Assembly (NCBI RefSeq): GCF_017308975.1 | Contig: NZ_JADWPD010000001.1 | Location: 223,602 to 287,601, forward strand | Direction: 5' to 3' | Source: Amycolatopsis sp. MtRt-6 | GTDB taxonomy: Bacteria; Actinomycetota; Actinomycetes; Mycobacteriales; Pseudonocardiaceae | DNA length: 64,000 nucleotides | In this document: in pieces, positions 24,587-32,660 of the stretch | Position numbering within the stretch: position 1 is the stretch's first letter | Layout of the letters: every line of letters starts with the position of its first letter | The notes under the pieces: generated by a model | Database searches by the model: none | Seen by the model: only the letters and a program-made list of their open reading frames with translations | Told to the model about the DNA's origin: nothing | Program-made: the position numbers and the translations under genes

Positions 24587-25546
24587 CTACTGGATGAAGC
24601 CCTTCTTCACCATCCAGTCATGCGCCACCTTCCCAGCGTCCTCACCATCGACATCGACCTGCTTGCAAAGCTCGATCATCTGCTCGTTGTCGATCGCCGC
24701 GCTCACCTTCTCCAACGGCCCGCGAACCTCCGGGTGCTGCTTCAGCCACTCCGTGCGCAGCGTTGCCACCGCGTTGTACTGGGGAAACGCCTTCTTGTCG
24801 TCCTCCAGCACCCGCAGGTTCAACCCCGAGATCCGGCCGTCCGTCGTGAACACCTCGCCCACCGGACAAGTCCCGCTCGCCACCGCCGAGTAGATCGTGC
24901 CGATCCCGAAGTTCTTCACTGTCGGGTTCTGGAAGCCGTACGCCTTGACCGCGGCCGGGAAGCCGTCCTGGCGGCTGGTGAACTCCGTCTCCAGGCAGAA
25001 CACCGCCTGGTCCGGCTTCTGCTTGATGAACGCCGCCAGGTCCGACGTCGTCTTCAGATTGTTGGCAGCGCCGTACGCCTCCGTCACCGCGAAGGCGTAC
25101 TGGTCGTTCAGCGGCGAATAGTTGAGCCAGGTGACGCCGAACTTCTCCTCGTCCGCCTTGGCCGTCGCCTCGTACTGGGCCTGCTCGCCGCCCGGGACGG
25201 GGAGCTCGTTGCCCTGGTAGTTGATCCAGCCCGTGCCCGTGTACTCCCACGTGACGTCCGTCTGGCCGGACAGCAGCGCCTGGCGCGACGAGTTCGAGCC
25301 CTTGATGTCGGACAGGTCGACCACGTCCGCGCCCGCGGCCGTCAACGCCATCTCGGCCATGTACGCCAGGATGATGTTCTCGGTGAAGTCCTTCGACCCC
25401 ACCGTGATCTTCACGCCCTGCAGGGCCGGGATCGGCTGGATCGAGCCGGGCCTGATGTCGTACGGCACCGCCTGGTTGACCGTCAGGCCGCAGGACGACA
25501 GCGTCACGCCCAGCAGCGCCACGACGGCCAGTCGCCGGAGTTTCAT
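24587..25546 (-). CDS. opuCC: osmoprotectant ABC transporter substrate-binding lipoprotein
   Basis: This 319-residue OpuAC-type binding protein starts with a lipoprotein signal (MKLRRLAVVALLGVTLSSCG, lipid-modified Cys19). The mature part has ITVGSKDFTENIILAYMAEM, VVDLSDIKGSNSSRQALLSG and DVTWEYTGTGWI, classical for glycine betaine/choline-binding proteins. It would capture quaternary ammonium osmoprotectants outside the membrane. ATG 25546 overlaps the stop of the upstream permease as ATGA. It is the last gene of a four-gene operon, followed by the strong terminator at 24495. Confidence 0.93.
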   Translation of the reverse strand: MKLRRLAVVALLGVTLSSCGLTVNQAVPYDIRPGSIQPIPALQGVKITVGSKDFTENIILAYMAEMALTAAGADVVDLSDIKGSNSSRQALLSGQTDVTWEYTGTGWINYQGNELPVPGGEQAQYEATAKADEEKFGVTWLNYSPLNDQYAFAVTEAYGAANNLKTTSDLAAFIKQKPDQAVFCLETEFTSRQDGFPAAVKAYGFQNPTVKNFGIGTIYSAVASGTCPVGEVFTTDGRISGLNLRVLEDDKKAFPQYNAVATLRTEWLKQHPEVRGPLEKVSAAIDNEQMIELCKQVDVDGEDAGKVAHDWMVKKGFIQ

Positions 25547-26322
25547 CGCAGCCCCTTCGGTCCGAAGTACTGTTCGGCGACCGCGCCCAGCCAGTCGACC
25601 AGCAGCGCCAGCGCGACGGCCAGCACCGAGCCGGTGACGAGCACCGGGGTCAGGTTGAGCTTGTAGCCGGTGTCGATGAGCAGCCCGAAGCCGCCGGCGT
25701 TGACGAACATGCCGAACGTCGCCGTGCCGACCGCCAGGACCAGGGACGTGCGCAGGCCGGCCAGGATCAGCGGGACGGCCAGCGGGAGTTCGACCCGCCA
25801 GAGCACCGCGCCCGCCGACATCCCGATGCCGCGGCCGGCGTCGATCAGCGCCGGGTCGACCTGCTGGATGCCGACCATCGTGTTCCGCAGCACCGGCAGC
25901 AGCGAGTAGAACGCCAGCGGCAGCGCCGCCACCCAGATGCCCCCGGTCGCGCCGGTGATGATGAACCACAGCACCAGCACGCCCAGCGCGGGCGCGGCCT
26001 GGCCGATGTTCGCGATGGCCAGGAAGACCGGGGCCAGGAAGCGCGCCCACGGCCGCGTCACGACCACCCCGAGCGGCACCGCGACGAGCACGACGATCGC
26101 CGTCACCACGAGCGTCATCAGCAGGTGGTCCCACAGCGCCGTGAGCAACGTCGACGCGTTCAGCGTCTCCTTCTCCGTCGCGTTCAGGCCGCTGGAGAAC
26201 ACGGCGGCGAGCGTCACCGCGACGATCACCAGCACCGCGATCGGCTGGGCGAACAGCCGGACGCGTTCCGCGCGTTTCGAGCCCGATTCGGTGCTGAAGC
26301 CGGTGTCGACGACCGCCGTCAT
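25543..26322 (-). CDS. osmoprotectant ABC transporter permease (second)
   Basis: The 259-residue protein has about six membrane helices and the ABC-permease EAA-like loop DAGRGIGMSAGAVLWRVELP LAVPLILAG (interrupted here for length). It forms half of the channel that passes betaine-type solutes. Its first 25 residues are charged and cytoplasmic. ATG 26322 overlaps the ATPase stop by four bases (ATGA), and its own stop overlaps the binding-protein start, so all are translated as a coupled set. Confidence 0.92.
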   Translation of the reverse strand: MTAVVDTGFSTESGSKRAERVRLFAQPIAVLVIVAVTLAAVFSSGLNATEKETLNASTLLTALWDHLLMTLVVTAIVVLVAVPLGVVVTRPWARFLAPVFLAIANIGQAAPALGVLVLWFIITGATGGIWVAALPLAFYSLLPVLRNTMVGIQQVDPALIDAGRGIGMSAGAVLWRVELPLAVPLILAGLRTSLVLAVGTATFGMFVNAGGFGLLIDTGYKLNLTPVLVTGSVLAVALALLVDWLGAVAEQYFGPKGLR

Positions 26323-27491
26323 GCCGGCACCTCTTCGTCGCTGGTGTGCTCCTCGCGCAGCTGCTGGATGGTCGCGATCACGGTGTCCAGCTGGATCGTG
26401 CCCGCGTACTCGCCGCGCGCGCCGGTGACCGGCACCGACCCGCCCTCGGCGAGCATCGCCTCGAGCGCGTCCTGCAGGGTCGACTGCAGGCTGACGACGT
26501 CGCGCAGCGGCTTGCCGAGGTTGGCCAGCGAAGTCGCCGACGTCAGCTCGCGGACGTGCACCCACCGCGTCGGACGACGGCGGGCGTCCAGCACGAGCGC
26601 GAAGTGCTTGCGCGACTTCTGCAGCTTCTCCCGGACCGACGCGGGCGACTCGTCGACGGTCACCGTGAGCGCGTCCTGCTGGAGCTCGACGTCGCGGACG
26701 CGCAGCAATGTCAGCTGCTTCAGCGACGCGCCCGCGCCCACGAAGCCCGCGACCGTGTCGTCCGCCGGGTTCGCCAGGATCGCCTCGGGGGTGTCGTACT
26801 GCAGGATCGACGACTGGTTGCCGAGCACCGCGATCTTGTCGCCGAGCTTCACGGCTTCGTCGAAGTCGTGCGTGACGAACACGATCGTCTTCTTCAGCTC
26901 GCTCTGCAGGCGGAGCAGCTCGTCCTGCAGGTTGCCGCGGGTGATCGGGTCGACCGCGCCGAACGGCTCGTCCATCAGCAGCACCGGCGGGTCCGCGGCG
27001 AGCGCCCGCGCGACGCCGACGCGCTGCTGCTGGCCGCCCGACAGCTGGCGCGGGAAGCGGTCGCGGAAGTCGGCCGGGTCGAGCCCGACCAGGTCCATCA
27101 TCTCCTCGACCCGGTCGTTGATCTTCTTCTTGTCCCAGCCGAGCAGGCCCGGCACCACCGCGATGTTCTGCGCGACGGTGAAGTGCGGGAACAGCCCGGC
27201 CTGCTGGATGGCGTAGCCGATGCGACGGCGCAGCGTGTCGACGTCGAGCTTCAGCGCGTCCTCGCCGCCGATGGTGATCCGGCCGGACGTGGGCTGGACC
27301 AGGCGGTTGATCATCCGCATGGTCGTGGTCTTGCCGCAGCCGGACGGGCCGACGAAGACCACGATCTTTCCGGCGGGCACGACCATCGAGAAGTCGTCGA
27401 CGGCCGCTTCGCGGGTGCCGGGGTACCGCTTGGTCACGTGCTCCAGCTCGATCTCGACGCCGGAGACTTCCTCGTTCTCAGCCACGGACAC
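26319..27491 (-). CDS. opuCA: osmoprotectant ABC transporter ATPase
   Basis: The 390-residue protein has Walker A VFVGPSGCGKTT, the Q-loop, the signature LSGGQQQRVGVARAL, Walker B VLLMDEPFGAVD and the H-loop VTHDFDEA. Two CBS-like regulatory segments follow (from about VRDVELQQDALTV), a feature of OpuCA/ProV ATPases that sense ionic strength. GTG 27491 or the GTG six bases later (27485, better spaced from AGGGG) could be the true start. It overlaps the upstream permease by up to 14 bases. Confidence 0.93.
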   Translation of the reverse strand: MSVAENEEVSGVEIELEHVTKRYPGTREAAVDDFSMVVPAGKIVVFVGPSGCGKTTTMRMINRLVQPTSGRITIGGEDALKLDVDTLRRRIGYAIQQAGLFPHFTVAQNIAVVPGLLGWDKKKINDRVEEMMDLVGLDPADFRDRFPRQLSGGQQQRVGVARALAADPPVLLMDEPFGAVDPITRGNLQDELLRLQSELKKTIVFVTHDFDEAVKLGDKIAVLGNQSSILQYDTPEAILANPADDTVAGFVGAGASLKQLTLLRVRDVELQQDALTVTVDESPASVREKLQKSRKHFALVLDARRRPTRWVHVRELTSATSLANLGKPLRDVVSLQSTLQDALEAMLAEGGSVPVTGARGEYAGTIQLDTVIATIQQLREEHTSDEEVPA

Positions 27492-28125
27492 CCCTAGAGA
27501 CGGTGAAACGCTTGATCAGGACGTAGACGCCGTCGAGCAGCAGGGCGAGGATGACCACCCCGACCGTGCCGGTGACGGCTTGGTTGAGGGAGTTCGTGCT
27601 CCCCGCGTTCGTGAGCCCGGAGAAGACCTCGGCGCCGAAGCCCGGGCCCTTCGCGTAGGCGGCGATCACGGCGATGCCCATCAGCATCTGCGTGGCCACC
27701 CGCATGCCGGTGAGGATCGCCGGCCAGGCCAGCCGCAGCTCGACCCGGGTGAGCACGCCGAAGCGGCTCATCCCGATGCCGCGGGCGGCGTCGGTGACCG
27801 CCGGGTCGACGCCGTCGAGCCCGACGATGGTGTTCCGGACGATCGGCAGCAGGCCGTAGAGCACCAGCGCGATCACGGCCGTCGTCGGACCGAGCCCCGA
27901 GATGGGGATCAGCAGGCCCAGCAGGGCGAACGACGGAACCGTCAGGATCGTGCTCGCCAGCGCCGTGGCCACCGCCGAACCGATCGGGCTGCGGTACACC
28001 GCGACCCCGATCAGCACGCCGAGGACCGCGGCGATGATCGTGCACTGCACCACCATGCTGGTGTGCAGGTAAGCCTCCAGCCACAGCTTGCTCGCCCGGT
28101 CGGAGATGTAGTCGAAGAGGTTCAT
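27478..28125 (-). CDS. osmoprotectant ABC transporter permease (first)
   Basis: The 215-residue protein has five or six membrane helices and the permease loop VTDAARGIGMSRFGVLTRVE. It pairs with the second permease to form the membrane channel. ATG 28125 (MNLFDYISDRAS) is preferred over 28161 because GGGAGAG lies eight bases upstream and this N-terminus is typical of OpuCB/ProW-like proteins. As the first gene of the operon, its promoter should lie in the 241-base gap shared with the divergent membrane protein gene at 28367; I saw no clear osmoregulatory motif there. Confidence 0.92.
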   Translation of the reverse strand: MNLFDYISDRASKLWLEAYLHTSMVVQCTIIAAVLGVLIGVAVYRSPIGSAVATALASTILTVPSFALLGLLIPISGLGPTTAVIALVLYGLLPIVRNTIVGLDGVDPAVTDAARGIGMSRFGVLTRVELRLAWPAILTGMRVATQMLMGIAVIAAYAKGPGFGAEVFSGLTNAGSTNSLNQAVTGTVGVVILALLLDGVYVLIKRFTVSRGVRG

Positions 28126-28366
28126 CCGTGTCGCTCTCCCGCCCTTCGCGCCGGCCTTCACCCGAACGGGCTAGTTCCTGACCGACGGCTCAGTACCCAC
28201 GACACGGCCGGTCCAAACCCCCGTCTTTCGGCCCACCGTGGCCCACCTGCCGGAGATCGGCAACAAATTGCCTGAACCGAGGCGCCACGCGGGACGTGAA
28301 CTCGGTGTGTGCTCACTTCACGGGATCACACGCTCACGGCGGAGCAGGTCCCTTAGGCTGCTCTTC

Positions 28367-28909
28367 ATGAGCGATCCGGCCCGGCGTCCCGCCGCGCTGG
28401 GAGCTACCCGTGGAATGTTGCTCGCCGTGAGCTGTGGCGCACTTTCCGTCACCGCACACCGGCTCGCCGACGGCGGGCTGCCGGATCCCGCGATGACCCT
28501 GCTGCTCACCGGCCTGTTCGGCTGGACGGCGGCCGCGCTCGCCCGCCGGGCCCGCGGGCCGCTCGCCACGATCGTCCTGCTGGGGACCGCCCAGCTGGTG
28601 ATGCACCTGCTGCTCACCACGCTCGCCGGCCACCACGACATGTATGCGACGCCCGGCACCGCCGGGCTCGGCATGACGGCCGCGCACACCGTCGCGACCG
28701 TGCTCACCGCGCTGCTGCTCGCCCGCGCGGACACGACGCTCCTCACCGTGCTGGCCGTGCTGCGCGCGATCCTGCCGCGCCTGCTCACGCCACTGCCGGT
28801 GCCCGCGGCGGCGCCCGCGCTCATCCCGGCCCGCGTGGCCGGCCCGGACCACCTCGTCGGCGTCGACCTGCGCCGGATCCGCGGGCGGCGCGGCCCGCCC
28901 GCGCAATGA
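28367..28909 (+). CDS. hydrophobic membrane protein, probable copper-cluster member
   Basis: The 180-residue protein starts MSDPARRPAALGATRGMLLA and has about five membrane helices (for example VTAHRLADGG through LLLTGLFGWTAAAL, then IVLLGTAQLVMHLLLTTLAG). It contains His residues in the membrane (HLLLTTLAGHHDMY, and TAAHTVATV), which could bind metal. The C-terminal tail is Pro/Arg-rich and cytoplasmic. I do not recognise a named family. It precedes YcnI, CopC and CopD on the same strand, so a role in copper handling is inferred from context. A long two-part inverted repeat starts at its stop codon. Confidence 0.6.
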   Translation: MSDPARRPAALGATRGMLLAVSCGALSVTAHRLADGGLPDPAMTLLLTGLFGWTAAALARRARGPLATIVLLGTAQLVMHLLLTTLAGHHDMYATPGTAGLGMTAAHTVATVLTALLLARADTTLLTVLAVLRAILPRLLTPLPVPAAAPALIPARVAGPDHLVGVDLRRIRGRRGPPAQ

Positions 28910-28998
28910 GGCTTATTCAGCCGTCGCCCGCCGCATGGCTTCCGAGCCGATCGGTCGTTGGTGCGCGGGGCGCGGCGGGCTAACCAGAATAAGCCTCA
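28907..28998. repeat. 92-base two-part inverted repeat (terminator or MITE-like)
   Basis: Outer arms TGAGGCTTATTC (28907-28918) and GAATAAGCCTCA (28987-28998) are perfect complements. Inner arms GCCCGCCGC (28926-28934) and GCGGCGGGC (28972-28980) are also perfect. The left arm includes the TGA stop of the gene at 28367. It could be a terminator or a short element with terminal inverted repeats; I see no target-site duplication. Confidence 0.7.
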
Positions 28999-29079
28999 CT
29001 CCTGAACCCAGCTCGTCCCCGAAAACGGCCGGTCCCCGAACCGAGCCGTCCCCTTCTTGTGTTCATCAGGAGTGAACCC

Positions 29080-29841
29080 ATGTCCCAGCACGTCTTCAAG
29101 CGCGCCGGTTTCCTCGCCGCCGCCGTCGGTGCCGCCGGCCTGCTCGGCGCCGGCATCGCGTCCGCGCACGTCACGGCCAACGTCTACGGCCCGCAGCCCA
29201 CGAAGGGCGGCTACGCGGCGATCGTGTTCCGCGTGCCCAGCGAGGAGAAGGACCCGATCACGACCACGAAGGTCACCGTCGACTTCAAGCCGGACTACGG
29301 CATCGGCTCGGTGCGGACCAAGCCGGTCCCCGGCTGGACCGCCCAGGTGACGAAGTCGAAGCTGCCCGCCCCGATCACCAAGGACAACGGCACCCAGATC
29401 ACCGAAGCCGTCACCGCGGTGACCTGGACCGCGCAGCCGGGCAGCGAGCTCAAGGCCACCGACTACCAGGAGTTCTCGGTGAGCTTCGGCCCGCTGCCGT
29501 CCAATGTGGACCAGGTGGAGTTCCCGGCGCACCAGACCTACAGCGACGGCAAGGTCGTCGACTGGAACCAGCCGACGCCGGCCGGTGGCGAGGAGCCGGA
29601 GCACCCGGCGCCGGTCGTCAAGCTGGCCGCGAAGGCCGCGGACGGCGACGCGCACGGCACCATGGCGGACACGGCGTCCACCACCGGTGACCAGGCCCAG
29701 GCCGCGGCGGCGACGTCGGACAGCACCGCCCGCTGGCTCGGCGGAGCCGGCCTGCTCGTCGGCGCCGTCGGCCTCGGCGTCGGAGCCGGCGCGACCATCC
29801 GGGCCCGCAAGGCCACGGCCAAGTCGGGAGGCAACAGCTAA
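29080..29841 (+). CDS. ycnI: YcnI-family (DUF1775) copper-binding membrane protein
   Basis: The 253-residue protein has a signal peptide ending GIASA, followed at once by HVTANVYG. This N-terminal His after cleavage is the copper ligand (monohistidine brace) in YcnI proteins. The DUF1775 core contains YAAIVFRVPSEE, VPGWTAQV, VTAVTWTAQPG and EFSVSFGPLP. A Pro/Ala-rich stalk and a C-terminal membrane helix (LGGAGLLVGAVGLGVGAGAT) anchor it outside the cell. ATG 29080 follows AGGAG at eight bases. The copC gene starts directly after its stop. It should deliver or buffer Cu(II) for CopC/CopD. Confidence 0.92.
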   Translation: MSQHVFKRAGFLAAAVGAAGLLGAGIASAHVTANVYGPQPTKGGYAAIVFRVPSEEKDPITTTKVTVDFKPDYGIGSVRTKPVPGWTAQVTKSKLPAPITKDNGTQITEAVTAVTWTAQPGSELKATDYQEFSVSFGPLPSNVDQVEFPAHQTYSDGKVVDWNQPTPAGGEEPEHPAPVVKLAAKAADGDAHGTMADTASTTGDQAQAAAATSDSTARWLGGAGLLVGAVGLGVGAGATIRARKATAKSGGNS

Positions 29842-30472
29842 ATGCGCAAAGCGCTCGTCGCGCTGGCGTTGACCGGGGTGGGGGGGGGGGGGGGGGCCCC
29901 CCCCCCCCCGGGCCCCCAACGGCAGGTAAACACCGACCCCCCCCACCCCCCGGCCCGCGGCCCTGCTCGGCACGGCCACCCCGGCGCTGGCGCACAACGT
30001 GCTGATCTCCTCGGACCCGGCGAACGGCTCGTCCGTCGCCGCCGGCCCGGCGAAGATCAGCCTGACGTTCGACCAGTACGTGCAGGGCGCGGACGTCAAC
30101 CAGATCGCGGTGACCGGACCCGGCGGCGGCCAGTGGGCCGAGGGACCGATCAGCGTGGTGAACAACGTCATCAGCGCGCCCCTGCGGCCGCTCGGGCCGG
30201 CCGGGAAGTACACCGTCGGCTACCGGGTGCTGTCCGCCGACGGTCACCCGGTGACCGGTGAGCTCAGCTTCACCCTGACCGCCGCGGGCACCGGCACGCC
30301 GGCGACCGTCGACGCGGCGCGGTCGCCGGGCGGTTCCTCGTCGGCGGCGCCGGAGTCGTCGGGGTCGAGCGGGGTGCCGATCTGGGTCTGGATCGCCGGC
30401 GCCGTCGTGCTGCTGGCGATCGGGCTCACCGTGGCCCTGCGCTCGGGCGGAAAGATCGAAGAGAAGAACTGA
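29842..30472 (+). pseudogene. copC: CopC copper-resistance protein, frame broken by poly-G/poly-C
   Basis: The frame opens MRKALVALALTGV, a signal-peptide start, and then hits artificial-looking G and C runs. The sense resumes in another frame as ALLGTATPALAHNVLISSDP, continuing with ISLTFDQYVQGADVNQ and YRVLSADGHPVTGELSF, and ends with a membrane helix (VPIWVWIAGAVVLLAIGLTV) and a basic tail. The N-terminal His of AHNVL and the later ADGHPV His are the expected Cu(II) ligands. The gene is probably intact in the organism. Its TGA overlaps the CopD start (TGATG). Confidence 0.85.
29880..29957. other. poly-G/poly-C low-complexity block, probable sequence artefact
   Basis: Seventeen Gs (29880-29896) run straight into 13 Cs, followed by further G and C runs to about 29957. 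Together they replace roughly the middle of the CopC signal peptide. The same style of sequence occurs at the right edge of the window. Confidence 0.85.
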
Positions 30473-31500
30473 TGACCCAGGCCGAGACCACCACGAAGGT
30501 CCGCTACTCGACACTGTTCTGCGTCGTGACGGCGGGCCTGCTCGGCGCCCTCATCGGCGTCGCGCTTACCGCCACCGCGCCGGTCCCCGGCGTGGTGCAG
30601 CCCGACGCGGTGGTCTCGGCCGGCATCCCGGTCGTGCGCGTCCTGCTCGACCTCGCCGCGGTCACCACCATCGGGCTCGCGCTGCTTTCCGTGCTCGTCG
30701 GCTACGACCGGCCGAAGCTGACCGAGCCGGTCATGCGGCTGGCCCGCCCGGCCGGCGTCGCGGCCGCGCTCGTCTGGGCCACGTCGGCGGTCGTCGCGCT
30801 GATCCTGCAGACGGCGGAGTACAAGCCGGGTGCCTCGACGCTCTCGCCGTCCGACATCGGCGAGTACATCGCGAACGTCGGTGCCGGGAAGGCGCTCGTC
30901 ATCGTCGCCGTGCTCGCGCTCGTCCACGCCGGGATCGGCGCGCTGGCGCTGCGCTTCGGCGAGAAGGTGCCCGCCGAGGTCCGCGTCGGGCTCGGCCTGT
31001 TCGCGCTGCTGCCGCTGCCGGTCACCGGGCACGCGTCGAACTGGAACTACCACGACTACACGATGATCTCGATGGAGCTGCACGTGATGAGCGCCGTCGC
31101 CTGGACCGGCGGCCTCGGCGCGATGGCCGTGCTCCTGATGGCGAACCGGACGCTGCTGGCGCACGCGCTGCCCCGGTTCTCGAAACTGGCGACGCTCTGC
31201 CTGGTCCTCTCCGCGGCGACCGGGTTGTTCAACGGACTGGTCGAGATCTCGCTCAACCCGACCATCGGGTTCTGGGCGGCGATCTTCACGACGCCGTACG
31301 GGCAGCTGCTGATCCTGAAGCTCGTGTGCACCGGGGTCATCGCGCTGCTCGGGGCGAACGTCCGCTGGCGGCTGATGCCGCGGATCGTCCGGCACGACCG
31401 CACGGCGCTCGCCGCGTGGGCCACGCTCGAACTGACGGTCATGGGACTGGCGTTCGGGTTCGCCGTCGTGCTGACGCGGGCGCCGGTGGCCGTCTCCTGA
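30472..31500 (+). CDS. copD: CopD-domain copper import/resistance membrane protein
   Basis: The 342-residue protein has about eight or nine membrane helices and carries the CopD domain. Conserved positions include PVTGHASNWNY, SMELHVMSAVAWTGGLGAMA (His in the membrane) and LSAATGLFNGLVEI. CopD works with CopC and YcnI to move copper across the membrane, usually inward to supply cuproenzymes. ATG 30472 overlaps the copC stop. It is the last gene of the cluster. No CsoR- or CopY-type regulator gene is adjacent. Confidence 0.9.
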   Translation: MTQAETTTKVRYSTLFCVVTAGLLGALIGVALTATAPVPGVVQPDAVVSAGIPVVRVLLDLAAVTTIGLALLSVLVGYDRPKLTEPVMRLARPAGVAAALVWATSAVVALILQTAEYKPGASTLSPSDIGEYIANVGAGKALVIVAVLALVHAGIGALALRFGEKVPAEVRVGLGLFALLPLPVTGHASNWNYHDYTMISMELHVMSAVAWTGGLGAMAVLLMANRTLLAHALPRFSKLATLCLVLSAATGLFNGLVEISLNPTIGFWAAIFTTPYGQLLILKLVCTGVIALLGANVRWRLMPRIVRHDRTALAAWATLELTVMGLAFGFAVVLTRAPVAVS

Positions 31501-31556
31501 GGTCGTCCTCGCAGGTAGACCCCGTGCGAAGTCACCGCGAGTAGCTGCAAATTGCG

Positions 31557-31593
31557 CATTGGGCTGACCGGTAATCCATTGGGGGTGACCGGT
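31557..31593. repeat. tandem direct repeat CATTGGG..TGACCGGT
   Basis: Two near-identical copies, CATTGGGCTGACCGGT (31557-31572) and CATTGGGGGTGACCGGT (31577-31593), lie in the gap between copD and the convergent phosphotransferase gene. The role is unknown. Confidence 0.55.
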
Positions 31594-31709
31594 CGGGCAG
31601 AACTTTCTACCCAGAGCGGACCGCTTTTCGGATGCGACGAACGGTCATTTGCAGTCGGCGAATGCACGTGCAGACTGTGGCGTCGATCACACGAAGTGAC
31701 AGATGGCGC

Positions 31710-32660
31710 TCAGCGGTAACGCGTCCAGCGTGCGCCCGTCCGGCCGCTCCGAAGATCGTCCAGGCGGCGGAACAGCTCCGGCCGGACCTGCGGCCGGCTG
31801 CGCAGGATGGGCAGCACGCTGGTCGTCAGCTTCAGCTCGCGGATGCCCCGGAGCACGGCGAACCCGGGCCAGGACGTCACGTCGAAGCCGTACGCCGCGG
31901 CGAACGTCCGGTAGCGCACCGGCGGGTCACCGAACCGCTCGCGGCCGACCGCCAGCGGCGTCAGGTCCCACTCCGGCGGGCCGACGCACGAGGAATCGAA
32001 GTCGCAGAGCACCGGGCCGTCCGGGCCCGGGATGACGTTGCCGGGGTACGCGTCCCCGTGGACCAGGCCCCTGGGCAGCGGAAACTCCAGCTCGGCCAGC
32101 TCGGCTTCGAGCTCGGCGCAGCGGTCGAGCAGGAACTCGCGGTCGGCGTCGCTGATTTCTTCGGCGTCGGACACCCGGGCCCGCACCGCGGCGAACGGCG
32201 CCCACTCGGCGAGGCCGGGCGGCGCGGGCAGGGCGTGCACCTGGCGCAGCAGCCGGGCCAGGTCGACCGACGTCGCCGCCCGGCCGATGCTCGGCACCTG
32301 GTGCCACACGGTCACCAGGTGCCCGCCGACCTCCAGGGGCTGCTCGAGGCCGGCGAGGAGCCGGATCGCGGGGACGCCGTGGTGTTCGAAGTGCCGGGCC
32401 ACGCGCACCACCGTTCCGACGCGGTGCCGCAGCCGCGTCGAGCCGACGATCCGGACCACGAACGGGGCCTTGACCAGCGCGTACACCGCGTTGTTGGTGA
32501 ACCGCAGCAGCCGCGCGCCTGCCGGGTCGAACCCCAGCAGCGCGCAGGTTTCGGCCAGCACGCCGCGCAGCTTCCCGGAGGTGAACCGGCCGTCCAAAAC
32601 CGCGCCGGCGCCTTCGGGGTTAAGCGGCGTAGAAAGCGTGGAGGCGGTCGGCGAGGTCAC
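31710..32660 (-). CDS. aminoglycoside phosphotransferase (APH)-family protein
   Basis: The 316-residue protein is a protein-kinase-fold phosphotransferase. It has the catalytic HGDAYPGNV (Brenner-type loop, Asp base) and the metal-binding LCDFDSSCVGPPEWDL. The N-terminal lobe includes APFVVRIVG, probably containing the ATP contact. Substrates of such orphan family members range from antibiotics to small metabolites, and none can be assigned. ATG 32660 overlaps the end of the upstream XRE-TPR gene by 41 bases. A later GTG (in AVLDGRF) is a possible alternative start. The overlap suggests co-transcription with the regulator. Confidence 0.82.
   Translation of the reverse strand: MTSPTASTLSTPLNPEGAGAVLDGRFTSGKLRGVLAETCALLGFDPAGARLLRFTNNAVYALVKAPFVVRIVGSTRLRHRVGTVVRVARHFEHHGVPAIRLLAGLEQPLEVGGHLVTVWHQVPSIGRAATSVDLARLLRQVHALPAPPGLAEWAPFAAVRARVSDAEEISDADREFLLDRCAELEAELAELEFPLPRGLVHGDAYPGNVIPGPDGPVLCDFDSSCVGPPEWDLTPLAVGRERFGDPPVRYRTFAAAYGFDVTSWPGFAVLRGIRELKLTTSVLPILRSRPQVRPELFRRLDDLRSGRTGARWTRYR

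Noticed and set aside
29842..30261. 139-residue protein read through the poly-G/poly-C block
   Set aside because: After the first 13 residues the frame gives Pro/Gly/Arg-rich nonsense, while CopC sequence is in another frame.
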